Source: CAVRAW01 sp963716135 (GTDB lineage Bacteria > Planctomycetota > Planctomycetia > Pirellulales > JADZDJ01). From it: DNA of 64,000 nt. Shown here piece after piece: positions 29,329 to 39,629 of this stretch. The stretch covers positions 1,054,001 through 1,118,000 of the forward strand of contig OY970289.1 of assembly GCA_963716135.1 (NCBI GenBank). The letters are read 5' to 3'. The notes beneath the pieces are model-generated. The model saw nothing but the letters and a program-made list of their open reading frames with translations, did no database searches and had not been told where the DNA came from. The first letter of the stretch is position 1. Each line of letters opens with the position of its first letter. Both the position numbers and the translations under genes were made by a program.

Positions 29329-31722
29329 ATGCCGATGCCAAACAGCGCGATCCCGTCTGCGGGATGAATGTTGATCCAGCCAAGGCCGCTGGCCAATTCG
29401 AATATCAAGGCCAGACGTATTACTTCTGCAGCACGGGCTGTCTGAAAAAATTCCAGGCCAATCCAGGCGCATATCTTCAGCCGAAAGAGTCCCCGCCAGC
29501 GCTGGTAACCCTCGGCAGCGTTGCCGCACCCCCTCATCCCTCGCCCCTCGCCTCTCGTCCCTCGCCCCTCGCCTCTCATCCCTCCTCCTACACCTGCCCC
29601 ATGCACCCGGAGATTGTGCGCGACGGGCCGGGCACTTGCCCGATCTGCGGCATGGCGCTGGAACCGAAAACAATCACGGCCGACGAGCAACAAAATCCCG
29701 AATTGGCCGACATGTCGCGCCGTTTCTGGATCAGCCTCGTGCTCAGCTTGCCGCTTTTAGCAATCGCGATGCTCGACATGCTTCCCGGCATGCCCGTGGC
29801 GCACTTGCTTGGCGCGGCAATGCCATGGATTCAATTCGCTTTGGCAACGCCTGTCGTGGTGTGGTGCGGTTGGCCGATTTTCCAGCGTTTTTGGCAATCG
29901 ATCGTCCATCACTCGCCGAACATGTTCACGCTGATCGCCGTCGGCACGGGCGCGGCATATTGCTTCAGCGTCGTCGCCACGATCTGGCCGGGAATTTTTC
30001 CCGATTCGATGCGGACCCACGGCGGGACGGTCGGCGTCTATTTCGAATCGGCCGCCGTGATCGTCACGCTCGTCTTGCTGGGACAAGTGCTGGAGTTGCG
30101 GGCTCGCGGCCAAACTTCCAGCGCCATTCGCGCGCTCTTGGGGCTGGCGCCGAAGACGGCCCGGCGCATTGCGGACGATGGCGGCGAACACGATGTGCCA
30201 CTGGAGCAGGTGCAAGTCGGCAATCGTCTCCGCGTGCGCCCCGGCGAGAAAGTGCCCGTCGACGGCGTTGTGCTCGAAGGGTCCACAAGCATCGACGAAT
30301 CGATGATCACCGGTGAATCGATTCCTGTTGAAAAGCAGACGGGCGACCGGGTGACCGGCGGCACGATCAACGGCACGGGCTCGCTCGTGATCGAAGCGCA
30401 GCGCGTCGGCAGCGACACACTGCTTGCTCAAATCGTCCGCATGGTTAGCGAGGCTCAGCGCAGCCGCGCTCCGATTCAGCGACTGGCGGACGTGGTGGCC
30501 GCCTGGTTCGTGCCCGCGGTCATCGTGGTTGCCGTGATCACCTTCATTGTCTGGCTGACGATTGGCCCCGAACCGCGGTTGGCGTACGCGCTGGTCAACA
30601 GCGTGGCGGTGTTGATCATCGCCTGTCCCTGCGCCTGGGATTGGCCACGCCGATGTCGATCATGGTCGGCACCGGCCGCGGCGCAAGCGCCGGCGTGCTC
30701 GTGAAAAATGCAGAAGTACTTGAAGTGATGGAAAAAGTCGACACGTTGGTGGTCGACAAAACCGGCACGCTCACGGAAGGCAAGCCAAAATTGATTTCTA
30801 TCGAGCCGTTTAGCCGCGACGCGGCCGCGGAGCGCGCGGATCAGCCGGCCGAACAAAACATTCTTCGTCTTGCGGCCGCCTTGGAGCGCGCCAGCGAGCA
30901 CCCGCTGGCCGCCGCCATCGTCGCTGCCGCAAAACAAAAGCAGATCGATTTGCCGAAGGTTGATAGTTTCCGTTCCCTCACGGGCCAAGGAGTCGCCGGC
31001 CGAATCAACGATCACGAAGTCGCGCTGGGCAACACAAAACTCTTCGAGAATCTAAAAATCTCGCTGCTGCCGGAAATGCAAACTCGCGCCGAACAGTTGC
31101 GCAAAGAAGGGCAAACCGTCATGTTCGTCGCCATCGACGGCCGGCCCGCCGGACTTCTCGGCGTAGCCGACCCGATCAAATCGAGCACGCCGGAAGCGAT
31201 CAAACTTCTGCATGCCGACGGCATTAAGATCGTGATGCTCACTGGCGACAACAAAACCACCGCGGCGGCGGTGGCCTCGAAACTTGGCATCGACGAAGTT
31301 CAAGCGGACGTCGCGCCTGCCGATAAGGGAAACGTCGTCAAGCAGCTTCAGACCCAAGGGCACGTCGTGGCGATGGCCGGCGATGGAATCAATGATGCTC
31401 CGGCGCTGGCGCAGCGCACGTGGGCATCGCCATGGGCACGGGCGCCGACGTGGCGATGGAAAGCGCCGGCATGACGCTGGTCAAAGGCGATTTGCGCGGA
31501 ATCGCCAAAGCCCGCAGGCTCAGCCGCGGCGTGATGCGCAACATCCGCCAGAACTTGTTCTTTGCGTTTATCTACAACGCGCTGGGCGTGCCGGTGGCCG
31601 CGGGCGTGCTGTATCCGCTATTCGGCCTGCTGTTGAGCCCCATGATTGCCGCGGCCGCGATGAGCTTCAGCAGCGTGTCGGTCATTAGCAATGCCCTGCG
31701 ATTGCGCCGTTTGGAGCTGTAG
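29325..31722 (+). CDS. copA: Copper-type P1B ATPase with YHS domain (two frameshifts)
   Basis: About 800 residues. It exports soft metal ions (probably Cu) using ATP. An N-terminal YHS domain (RDPVCGMNVDP with FCSTGC, 8-50) is followed by a Pro/Ser linker (67-88) encoded by a pyrimidine word tract, a heavy-metal-binding domain (YTCPMHPEIVRDGPGTCPIC) and the P-type core: TGES actuator, ACPCA permeation motif, DKTGT phosphorylation site, SEHPLAAAI, GDGINDAPALAQ. Adding one C at 30634-30635 restores ACPCALGLATP; adding one G at 31414 restores AQAHVGIAMGTG. An E-type repeat is inserted in frame in the nucleotide-binding domain (about residues 494-505, PFSRDAAAERAD). It overlaps trpD by 4 nt. Confidence 0.93.
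29518..29592 (+). repeat. CCCTCGCCCCTCGCC tract inside copA
   Basis: Degenerate CCCTCGCCCCTCGCCTCTCG units, encoding a PSPLASRPSPLASHPS linker between the YHS and metal-binding domains. The composition is unlike the rest of the gene and like the intergenic word tracts. Confidence 0.6.
30807..30839 (+). repeat. E-type repeat CGTTTAGCCGCGACGCG (copy 2, inside copA)
   Basis: CGTTTAGCCGCGACGCGG then CCGCGGAGCGCGCGG, matching the intergenic copies at 18508 and 39069. It is read in frame as PFSRDAAAERAD, an insertion of about 12 residues relative to the usual ATPase N-domain. Confidence 0.72.
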
Positions 31723-31948
31723 CGCGAACCGACGAGGACCGCACGCCATAGCTTGCGAATCTGCCGTAACGCCGCGGCTTGTGTAGATTGGCCGCCGGAC
31801 TGGCTGCGATTAGGTTTTCCTGTGCATTACGCTTTAGCGTCTCAAGCGCCACTGCGCCACGACCGATCCTTTGATCGGAAGCGCCGATCTCCAGGCTGCC
31901 TGGCGTCGTGCTGTCATTGCCAGCGTTTCGCTGCTGAAAGGGTTCGTT

Positions 31949-32807
31949 ATGTCTTCTGCGCTCTGTGCTCGCATGGTCACGCACATGGTCGAGTCCGTGC
32001 GTCAAACGCCCAGCGACGCCGAACCCTTTCCGCACATCATCGTCCGCAATTTCTTCCCGGCCGACGTCTACGACGATCTGCTGAGCTTGCTTCCCGACGA
32101 GGACCAATACGAATCGTTCGGCTATGGCAGGCATCACGCGGCCAATGGCCAAAGCACGCGGCGGCGCTTCCAAATGACCAACGCCTGGCTTAACCGACTC
32201 TCCGGCTCGCAGCGCGCATTCTGGTACGCCGTGCGCCAGGCCTTGGGGGCGATTCAACTCAAACGTGCCGTGTACGCGAAGCTCAGTCCCGGACTGGCAT
32301 TCCGCTTCAAAATTTCAGAGTCGGACGTGAACAAAATCCCCGGCTATGCCTTGCCCGAGTTGTTCCGCGAGCTGTCCAGCTATCGGATCGCTCCGCATCC
32401 CGATACGCGCCGCAAAGTGGCCACCATGCAAATCAGCTTGCCGAGCGACGAGTCGCAGCGCCACTTGGGCACGCAGTTCTATCGCCGCAGCTTAAACCCG
32501 TTGCACTTGTTCCGCGAGCCGCGCAGGATTCGACGTGGTTAAATCCACGCCGTATCTGCCCAACACGGCCTATTCGTTCAGCGTGCTCAACCAATTCTCG
32601 TGGAAAAGCTGGCACGGGCGTTCGACGTTGCCGCAGGGTTGCGGAGTGCGCAACAGCATTCTGAACATCTGGTATCTGCAGCCGGCCGACGGGAATCAAG
32701 ATCTCTTGAGGCCGGCGCCAATGTCGGCGCCAATGCCGCGCGCGCCGCTGCCTGACAACGCTGGGTGGCCGGGGCTGGACCGAAGGGAAGCCCCGGGGGG
32801 AATCTAG
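31949..32807 (+). CDS. 2-oxoglutarate/Fe(II) oxygenase-like protein (frameshift)
   Basis: About 285 residues. The region YRIAPHPDTRRKVATMQISLP supplies the H-x-D metal motif (HPD). The distal His is in FSWKSWHGRS after the shift. Together with PHIIVRNFFPADVYDDLLSLLP, this matches prolyl-4-hydroxylase-like dioxygenases; the substrate is unknown. The frame breaks near 32519-32527; the second frame continues GFDVVKSTPYLPNTAYSFSVLNQF. I chose the ATG at 31949 (AAAGGG upstream). The last 35 residues are low in family character, and the stop may be nearer 32700. It is convergent with cphA, with stops overlapping at a CTAG. A CCGATC/GATCGG hairpin lies upstream (31863-31878). Confidence 0.78.
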
Positions 32808-35743
32808 TCCCCGGCGCCGACAAATGCCGCGGCGACTGACGGCTGCGCTTTCAGCACTGATGCGGTTGCCGCCGGTCGAAGCATGGCCATTCGTGCCTGC
32901 CACGATATGCCCATTGGCGTGCCCGTTGCCGTTGCCATTGGTCGACCCATTGTGACCGTTGAGCACGACGACCGCCGTGTGGCCGTTGAGCGTCATGACC
33001 GACGATTCGGCGTGGCCATTGAGCGCAACCGCCAGGGTTTCCGGCGCATCGACGAGCGCCGGAATCGTAATCGGCTCGTCGTTGAACTGCGGCTTCGGCG
33101 CCGTCGCCAGCGCTTCGCACAGGCAAACCTGCCGCGCCGTTTTGTGGGTCGCCAAATATTTCCGCACGTAATCCACGGTTTCATCCACGGTATCGGCTTG
33201 CAGCAGCACGAGGTCGCCCGGCGAGAGTGTGCTCAGCACCGCGTCGATCGCTTTGACCGCGCCGAAAATCTCTTCGACCTGCGTCACGCGGTCGCCCTGA
33301 ATCAAGCCTTCCTGGAATCGCCGCATGATTTCGCCCGGCTGACGTCCGCGCACATAATGATCTTCGTACAACACGACCCGATCGAACGCTTCGCCCAGCA
33401 ACTCGCCTTGGCGAATCATGTCCACGTCGCGCCGATCGCCGGCCGCCGTGTAGACGGCAATCCGTCGCTCGTGCGGAAATTGTTTCAGGGCGTCGATCAT
33501 CGCCGCCAGCGAGGAAACGTTGTGGCCGTAATCCACGACCACCGCCGCGCCGTTGACCTCCAGCAAATTGAACCGCCCCGGCACGTGGTCGATGTCGGCG
33601 GCAAACGATTCCAAGCCAGCCCGTATCGTTTCAAGATCGAGTCCCAAGCTCCATGCGGCGCCGACGGCAGCCAGCGTGTTTTCGACCTGGAAGCCGATGC
33701 GGCCGCGATGCGTGAGCGGAACCTCGTCAACCGACGTGAGCGTGGTTTCCCGATTTCCTTCGGCCAGCACAATCGCACTGTCTCGCACGAACACGGCGCG
33801 ACCGCCGGTGGCGCGATGCGCTACAATGACCTGGTTTTCCGGATCCAGCGCGAAATACATCACGCTGCCCGGACAGAATTTCGCCATTTCCACAACCAGC
33901 GGATCGGCCGCGTTGAGCACGGCCGTCCCCTGTTTGGAAACCGCCTCCACTGGCACCCGTTTCACGCGGGCGAGCCTGTCGAGCGTTTCGATGTCGTTCA
34001 GCCCCAAGTGATCGCCTTCGCCGATATTAGTGACCACGGCCACGTCGCAGCGGTCGAAGGCCAGGCCGGCTCGCAGAATGCCGCCGCGCGCCGTTTCAAA
34101 CACGCCGGCCTCGACGGTCGGATTCATCAGCAGCTTTCGCGCGCTTTGCGGACCGCTGCAGTCGCCGCTTTCCAATCGGCGGTCGTCGATGAAGATTCCC
34201 TCGGTGCAAGTCATGCCCACCTTGCGCCCGGTTTGGCGAATGATGTGCGATATAAACCTCGTAGTGGTCGTCTTGCCGTTCACGCCCGTCACTGCGACCG
34301 TTGGAATTCGACCGTCGGCCCCGTCGGCAAACATGGTCGACACGATCGCCTCGCCCACCGGCCGTGCCTGGCCGCTGGAGGGTTGCAAGTGCATTCGCAA
34401 TCCCGGTGCGGCGTTGACCTCTACAATCACGCCCCCTTGCGCTTCCAACGGGCGGCGAATGTCTTCGCACACGACGTCCACTCCGGCAACGTCCAATCCG
34501 ACCATCCGCGCGGCTTCAATCGCCCGCGCCGCCACAGCCGGATGAACCTGCTCGGTGATGTCCGCCGCGGTTCCGCCGGTGCTCAGGTTGGCGTTCCGCC
34601 GAATCAGCACCACCTGGCCCGTGGGCGGCACTGAATCGACGGTGTAACCTTGCTCGGCAATCACGCCCAGCGACACGGTATCAAGCGGAATCTTGCTCAA
34701 GCACGTGGCGTGATCCTCGCCGCGCCGCGGATCGGCGTTCACTTCGTCCACCAATTGCGTGATGGTGTGCACGCCGTCACCGACCACTTCCGCCGATTTC
34801 CTTTGCGCCGCGGCAATCAGCTTTCCGCCGATGATCAATAGCCGATAATCGCCGCCATTGGCGTGCTTCTCGACGATGATGCTTGCCCCTTGCTCGCGCA
34901 CCGCCACATAGGCCGCCAACACTTGCTCGCGGGTGCGCAAATTCGTCGCCACCCCGCGCCCCTGATTGCCGTATTGCGGCTTCACCACCACCGGCAAACC
35001 AATCTCGGTCGCAGCCTGCCATGCTTCGTCGGCGCTTTCCACCGGCCGGCCTGCCGGCACGGGCACGCCAATCGAATCAAGCAGACTGCGAGTTAATTCT
35101 TTATCTTGCGCGATCATTTCGGCCATTGCCGTGGTGCGATCGGTCTCCGAAGCGACGATCCGCCTTTGCTTCGCGCCCCAGCCGAACTGAATCAGGCTGC
35201 CGTCGTTCAAGCGACGATAGGGAATGCCGCGCACTGCGCCGCCGCCACAATGGCGCCGGTGCTTGGCCCCAAACGCGAATTTTCGTACAGCGAGCGGAGC
35301 CGCTTCACGGTTTCCGCCACGTCGAACGGTTGATCGTTCACCGCCGCCAGGCACAAATCGCGCCCCGCTTCCAACGCCGCGCGGCACAAGGCTTCGTCGT
35401 GATGCTCGATGGCAACTTTGTAGACGCCGTCTTCATTGGATTCGCGTGTGCGGCCGAATCCGCAATCGCTGCCTGCCAACGTCTGCAGCTCCAGCACCAC
35501 GTGTTCCAGGATATGGGCCAGATACGTGCCGCGTCGCAGCCGTTCGAAAAATCCGCCGCGTTCGCCGATGCTGCAGCGATGCTCGATCATCGAGGGGAGC
35601 CAGGCCTTCAACCGATCGTTGAAGCCGGGCAGTTCGTCGCTAGCGCGGTCCTTGAGCGCACCCAGGTCCACCCAGGCCTCAAGTACAGGGAAGTCCGCCC
35701 ATATGTTGGGTCCCCGCAGCGAAAGCACTTTCCTAATTTCCAT
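32804..35743 (-). CDS. cphA: Cyanophycin synthetase (frameshifts) with Asn-Gly-His tail
   Basis: About 979 residues. ATP-dependent polymerisation of Asp and Arg into cyanophycin, a cytoplasmic N/C store. N-terminal domain (MEIRKVLSLRGPNIWADFPV; 1-160), ATP-grasp domain (about 200-470: VVVKPQYGNQGRGV, VEVNAAPGLRMHLQP) and a Mur-ligase-like domain with P-loop GVNGKTTTTR (about 486). Adding one base near 35236-35241 joins GAIVAAA to VRGIPYRRLNDG. The Mur-like domain ends around CEALATAPKPQF. A low-complexity tail (about 905-955) then repeats NGH (LNGHAESS, LNGHTAVV, NGNGNGHANGH). A shift near 32840 would end it as FVGAGD at 32804. It is divergent from its partner ABC and DUF1854 genes. Confidence 0.92.
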
Positions 35744-36731
35744 AGCTAGTTCAAAATTCTCTGCGTACTTATTCCGCAGCCGATGCCTGGGATTGAAGTG
35801 GGGTGAGAGCCGCTTATCCGCCCCGGCAAGCGAAAATGCAGCCCTAATTCATTTTATCTCGAAGCGTCAAAGTTTTGTTCGTGCCAGGTGCCGACTGGTG
35901 ATTTGCTGCAACGTTGTTCGCTCGTCACAACCGCTACCCGTCACACCGGCTCTTGGACTTGCGCCACGCCTTACGGTCGCGGCGCGGCCCAAAGCGACCG
36001 AACCAACTCAACGTTTATCCTCAAATGCCTCTGTCCTTCGCGCCTGCTGAAGCGCTTTTTCTGCAAAACTGGGTGGGAACTGACGACTAGGATTCATTCC
36101 CTCTTACTTCAACCTCCGTGCCATGGGTCGACATCCAACCTGGCGTTCCTTGGGGGGGGAGGAATCGGATGATTCCAAGTCGAACGCTGATAGGTGGGTT
36201 CAATCGATTGGCGCCGACAAACTTTTTTGGAGGGCCTCCGCTGGGGATCCGGTATCTCGAGAAGATGTAGCGATTATGACTGCGCTGCGCCATCCGTCCG
36301 GCGGCGCTTCCTATAATGTAAGTACGACAATCGACTCGGTACGTCACAGCCCCCGGCAAGGACCGACAAACCACGTTCTTTAAGGACTTACGTCTTGCCT
36401 CATTTGTCCATTTCACGCTGTTAGCTTGAAACCATGATAGGCAAATCCCCCCAGGTTTCTAGCCATCCGACCCCTTTTGGCCCTCTTTTTCTCGGCCGCC
36501 GTCCACCGACTTCGCACTCAACTCCTTATCATTTTCCCCTTTAGCCGCTCTCGGTCGGCGGGTGTCCGCTAAAGTATCCTTTTAAGTCCACCCCGGTCTC
36601 GCTTTTGCTTCACTTCGATCTCCATGCATTGACTAACGCAAACCGCGGGCCAACACCTCGGATAACGGTTGGCGACGGCCGGCAAACTCATCGCCACCGG
36701 CGGCCTTCAAGGTTTCCTCCGCCGTTGCGTA
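35744..36731. other. Long divergent intergenic region of the cyanophycin locus
   Basis: Nearly 1 kb without a gene I can support. Short open frames exist but lack ribosome sites, domain content or planctomycete-like codon use. The stretch 36380-36650 is more AT- and pyrimidine-rich than the surroundings. A good -10 hexamer TATAAT occurs at 36313-36318, without a convincing -35. It must hold the promoters for cphA (minus) and the ABC gene (plus), and could hold a small RNA. Confidence 0.5.
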
Positions 36732-39067
36732 ATGAATAATATCGTCTCCACTTCTTCGACGGAGTTAGCTTTGGATTTCACGGCCGAACCTTGGAAATCG
36801 CTGCCCGAATCGTGGCGGGGCCACCTGGCGAAACAGCTTTCCGCCGACGAAACGCTCGTCGGTTGGTTCCAGCCAGATCTCGATTCCAAACTCAAATTCG
36901 CTGACGGCCTGGTTGCATTGACCGATCGCCACATCCTTGCCTCCGACGGCAAATCGAGCGGCTCGCCCGGCCGCAGTCCGGCGCCATCATCCAACGGCCA
37001 GCCCGACGATTGGCAAAGTTTCCCGTTGTCCGACGAGCTGCAGGTTCGCATCACAGAACAATCGGGCGTCGGCAAACTTGAATTGCTGAATGCAACCTCG
37101 CGGCTGGCCTGCTGGCGATACACTCCGGCGGCCAGCGCGGCCGCCCGCCGCTTTGAAGCGCGCTGGACGGCGCAGCGCCGGCGCGCTGGTTGCGCGCCGC
37201 AGCGCATGGCGACCGTCTGCCCAAGTTGCGGCGAAGTGATCACCAGCATCGACGGCGTTTGCACGGCGTGCGCCCCGGTCGCGCCGCCGCAGCCCGTCTC
37301 GTCGCTGTTGCGGCTGCTGGTGTTTGCGAAATCCCGTGCCGGCATGATGGTGCTGGGACTGCTGCTCACCATCGCCGGCAACTTCGTCGGACTGATGCCC
37401 GCCTACCTTACCGGCCCACTGATCGACAACGTGCTGGTCCCCTGGCAGGAAGGCCAACCGATCCTCGGCCATTCGGCTTACTTTTATTTGGCCCTGATGA
37501 TCGGCGCTGCGCTGGTCGCCTGGCAACTCAACTGGGCACGGCTATTTGTCACCTCCTGGGTCAGCGAGTACATCGCCGCCGACCTGCGCGGGAGGACCTA
37601 CGAGCACCTGCAAAGCCTGTCGCTGGAATTCTTCGGCGGCAAACGCACCGGCGATTTAATGTCGCGCATCGATAACGACAGCGACCGCATTTGTGTGTTC
37701 CTCTCGGTGACGCTGGTTGATTTCGTCAACGACCTGGTGATGGTCGCGATCACCGCGGTTTTGCTGCTGTACAAAGATGCCCGGCTGGCGATTTGCACCC
37801 TGGCTCCATTTCCGATCATCTTTTGGCTGGTCTACGTGGTCAAACAAAAGCTGCGCCACGGATTTAACCAGTCGGCTGTGGCCACCGGTCAAATTTCCAG
37901 CGTGCTGGCCGACACCATTCCCGGCATCAGAGTCGTCAAAGCCTTTTCCCAGGAAACCCGCGAAGTCGACCGCTTCCAGCGCGCCAATCGCCACCTGTTG
38001 GCGGTGAACAACCGCTTGAATGTGATTTGGTCGTTCTTTGGACCGCTGGTTTCGCTGCTCACCGACCTTGGAATCGTGTGCGTGTGGGTGTTCGGCGTGT
38101 GGCTTGTTTACAGCACCGCGACGGGCGAGGCAACCGTCCTGAAAGTCGGCACGCTGTTCGTGTTTTCCGCGCTAATGAATAAGTTCTACGGCCGCATGGA
38201 AACGATGATCCGCATCGTTTACGGCACGCAGCGCGCGGCCGCCAGCGCCCACCGCATCTTCGAAATTCTCGATCGAGTGCCCACCGTTCCCGAACCGGTT
38301 CATCCAGTGCACCCCGGCCGCTTGAAGGGCGTCTGGAACTGCGCGGCGTGCGATTCAAATACGGCACCCGCGAAGTGCTGCATGGAATCAATCTAAACAT
38401 CGAATCCGGCGAGATGATCGGCCTGGTCGGCCCCAGCGGCGCCGGCAAGAGCACGCTAATCAATCTGATCTGCCGCTTCTTCGACGTCGCCGACGGCGCG
38501 ATTCTGGCCGACGGCGCCGACATCCGCTCGTTCCCCGTGCAGGAATACCGCAAGAACATCGGCATCGTGCTGCAAGATCCGTTCTTGTTTTATGGCACCG
38601 TGGCGGAGAACATCGCCTACGGCCGCCCCCACGCCACCCGGCAGGAAATTGTCGAGGCCGCTCGAGCCGCCCATGCCCATGAATTCATCTTGCAATTGAC
38701 CGACGGCTACGATTCGCTGGTCGGCGAGCGCGGCCAATCCCTCTCCGGCGGCGAACGCCAACGCATCTCGATCGCGCGGGCACTATTGATCGACCCGCGC
38801 ATCCTGATCCTGGACGAAGCCACCTCGTCGGTCGACACCGAAACCGAGCGTGAAATCCAATCGGCCCTGGAAAACCTGATCCGCGGCCGCACGACGATCG
38901 CCATCGCCCACCGCCTAAGCACCCTGCGCCGCGCCGATCGCCTGGTCGTCGTCCAGCGCGGCCAAATCGTCGAAACCGGCAAACACGCCGACCTCTTGCG
39001 CGAATCCGGGGCCTACGCCCGGTTGCACAAAGCCCAGATGGAAATGTCCCAAGGCATCGGCATTTAA
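36732..39067 (+). CDS. Cyanophycin-associated ABC exporter (frameshift)
   Basis: About 778 residues. The first 150 residues form a soluble domain (PH-like by strand pattern, tentative), then a four-Cys zinc ribbon (CPSCGEVITSIDGVCTAC), then six membrane helices (about 210-500) and an ATPase domain with Walker A GPSGAGKST, signature LSGGERQRISIARAL and Walker B ILILDEATSSVD. Adding one C near 38330 joins HPGRLKG to RLELRGVRFKYG. ABC exporters of this design next to DUF1854 and cphA genes are known from proteobacterial cyanophycin loci; the cargo is unknown. The ATG at 36732 has only a weak ribosome site. Confidence 0.88.
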
Positions 39068-39068
39068 C

Positions 39069-39099
39069 CGTTTAGCCGCGACGCGGTAGCGGAGCGCGT
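39069..39099 (+). repeat. E-type repeat CGTTTAGCCGCGACGCG (copy 3)
   Basis: CCGTTTAGCCGCGACGCGG then TAGCGGAGCGCG, occupying the whole gap between the ABC exporter and the DUF1854 gene, including the place where a ribosome site would be. Confidence 0.72.
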
Positions 39100-39102
39100 A
39101 AT

Positions 39103-39585
39103 ATGCAAAATCGAATCGCCACTACCGATTTTCGCCTGGAGCGCGATGATTTTGGCCATCTGGTGCTGATCGACGGGGGCGGCAATCGCCACGAGGGGAT
39201 CGTTCCGATCCGCGCATTTCCGATCTCCGACCCGCAGCATGGCCTGTCGCTAACCAGTGCCGACGGCCGTGAACTCGCCTGGATCGACGATCTCAACGCT
39301 CTGCCCGCCGAAAGCCTCGCGATGATCGAAGCCGAATTGGCCGAGCGCGAGTTTGTGCCGCAGATCACGCGCATCAACCGCGTGTCGCTGCAAACCGAGC
39401 CCTGCCAGTGGGAAGTCGAAACGGACCGCGGCCCAACTCGCTTCGTGCTGAAAACCGACGGCGACGTCCGCCGCCTCGACAATCGCCGCGCCATGGTCAT
39501 CGACGCGCACGGCATCCACTACCTAATTTCCGACACCGAAGCGCTGGACCGCCACACCCGCCGCATTCTCGAGCGGTATCTGTAA
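39103..39585 (+). CDS. DUF1854 cyanophycin-associated protein
   Basis: 160 residues, intact. The end FVPQITRINRVSLQTEPCQW, ETDRGPTRFVLKTDGDVRRL, HGIHYLISDTEALDRHTRRI is the DUF1854 signature. This family travels with cphA and an ABC exporter in other bacteria; the biochemical role is unknown. It is soluble with no signal peptide. It lies 35 nt after the exporter, across an E-type repeat, and is convergent with nadA. Confidence 0.88.
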   Translation: MQNRIATTDFRLERDDFGHLVLIDGGGNRHEGIVPIRAFPISDPQHGLSLTSADGRELAWIDDLNALPAESLAMIEAELAEREFVPQITRINRVSLQTEPCQWEVETDRGPTRFVLKTDGDVRRLDNRRAMVIDAHGIHYLISDTEALDRHTRRILERYL

Positions 39586-39589
39586 ATTG

Positions 39590-39608
39590 CCCGACCGTGT
39601 CGGTCGGG
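39590..39608. terminator. Hairpin between convergent DUF1854 and nadA genes
   Basis: Perfect stem CCCGACC/GGTCGGG with a five-base loop (GTGTC). There is no T run on either side, so termination is possible but unproven. Confidence 0.45.
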
Positions 39609-39629
39609 GATACGGCCGCCTGTCGGCTG

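Noticed and set aside
32883..34634. A 583-codon plus-strand frame opposite cphA
   Set aside because: Antisense of clear ATP-grasp and Mur-ligase motifs; the translation is His/Arg-rich and family-less.
35436..36383. Small ORFs in the cphA-ABC intergenic region
   Set aside because: No ribosome sites, family features or consistent codon bias; partly antisense to cphA.
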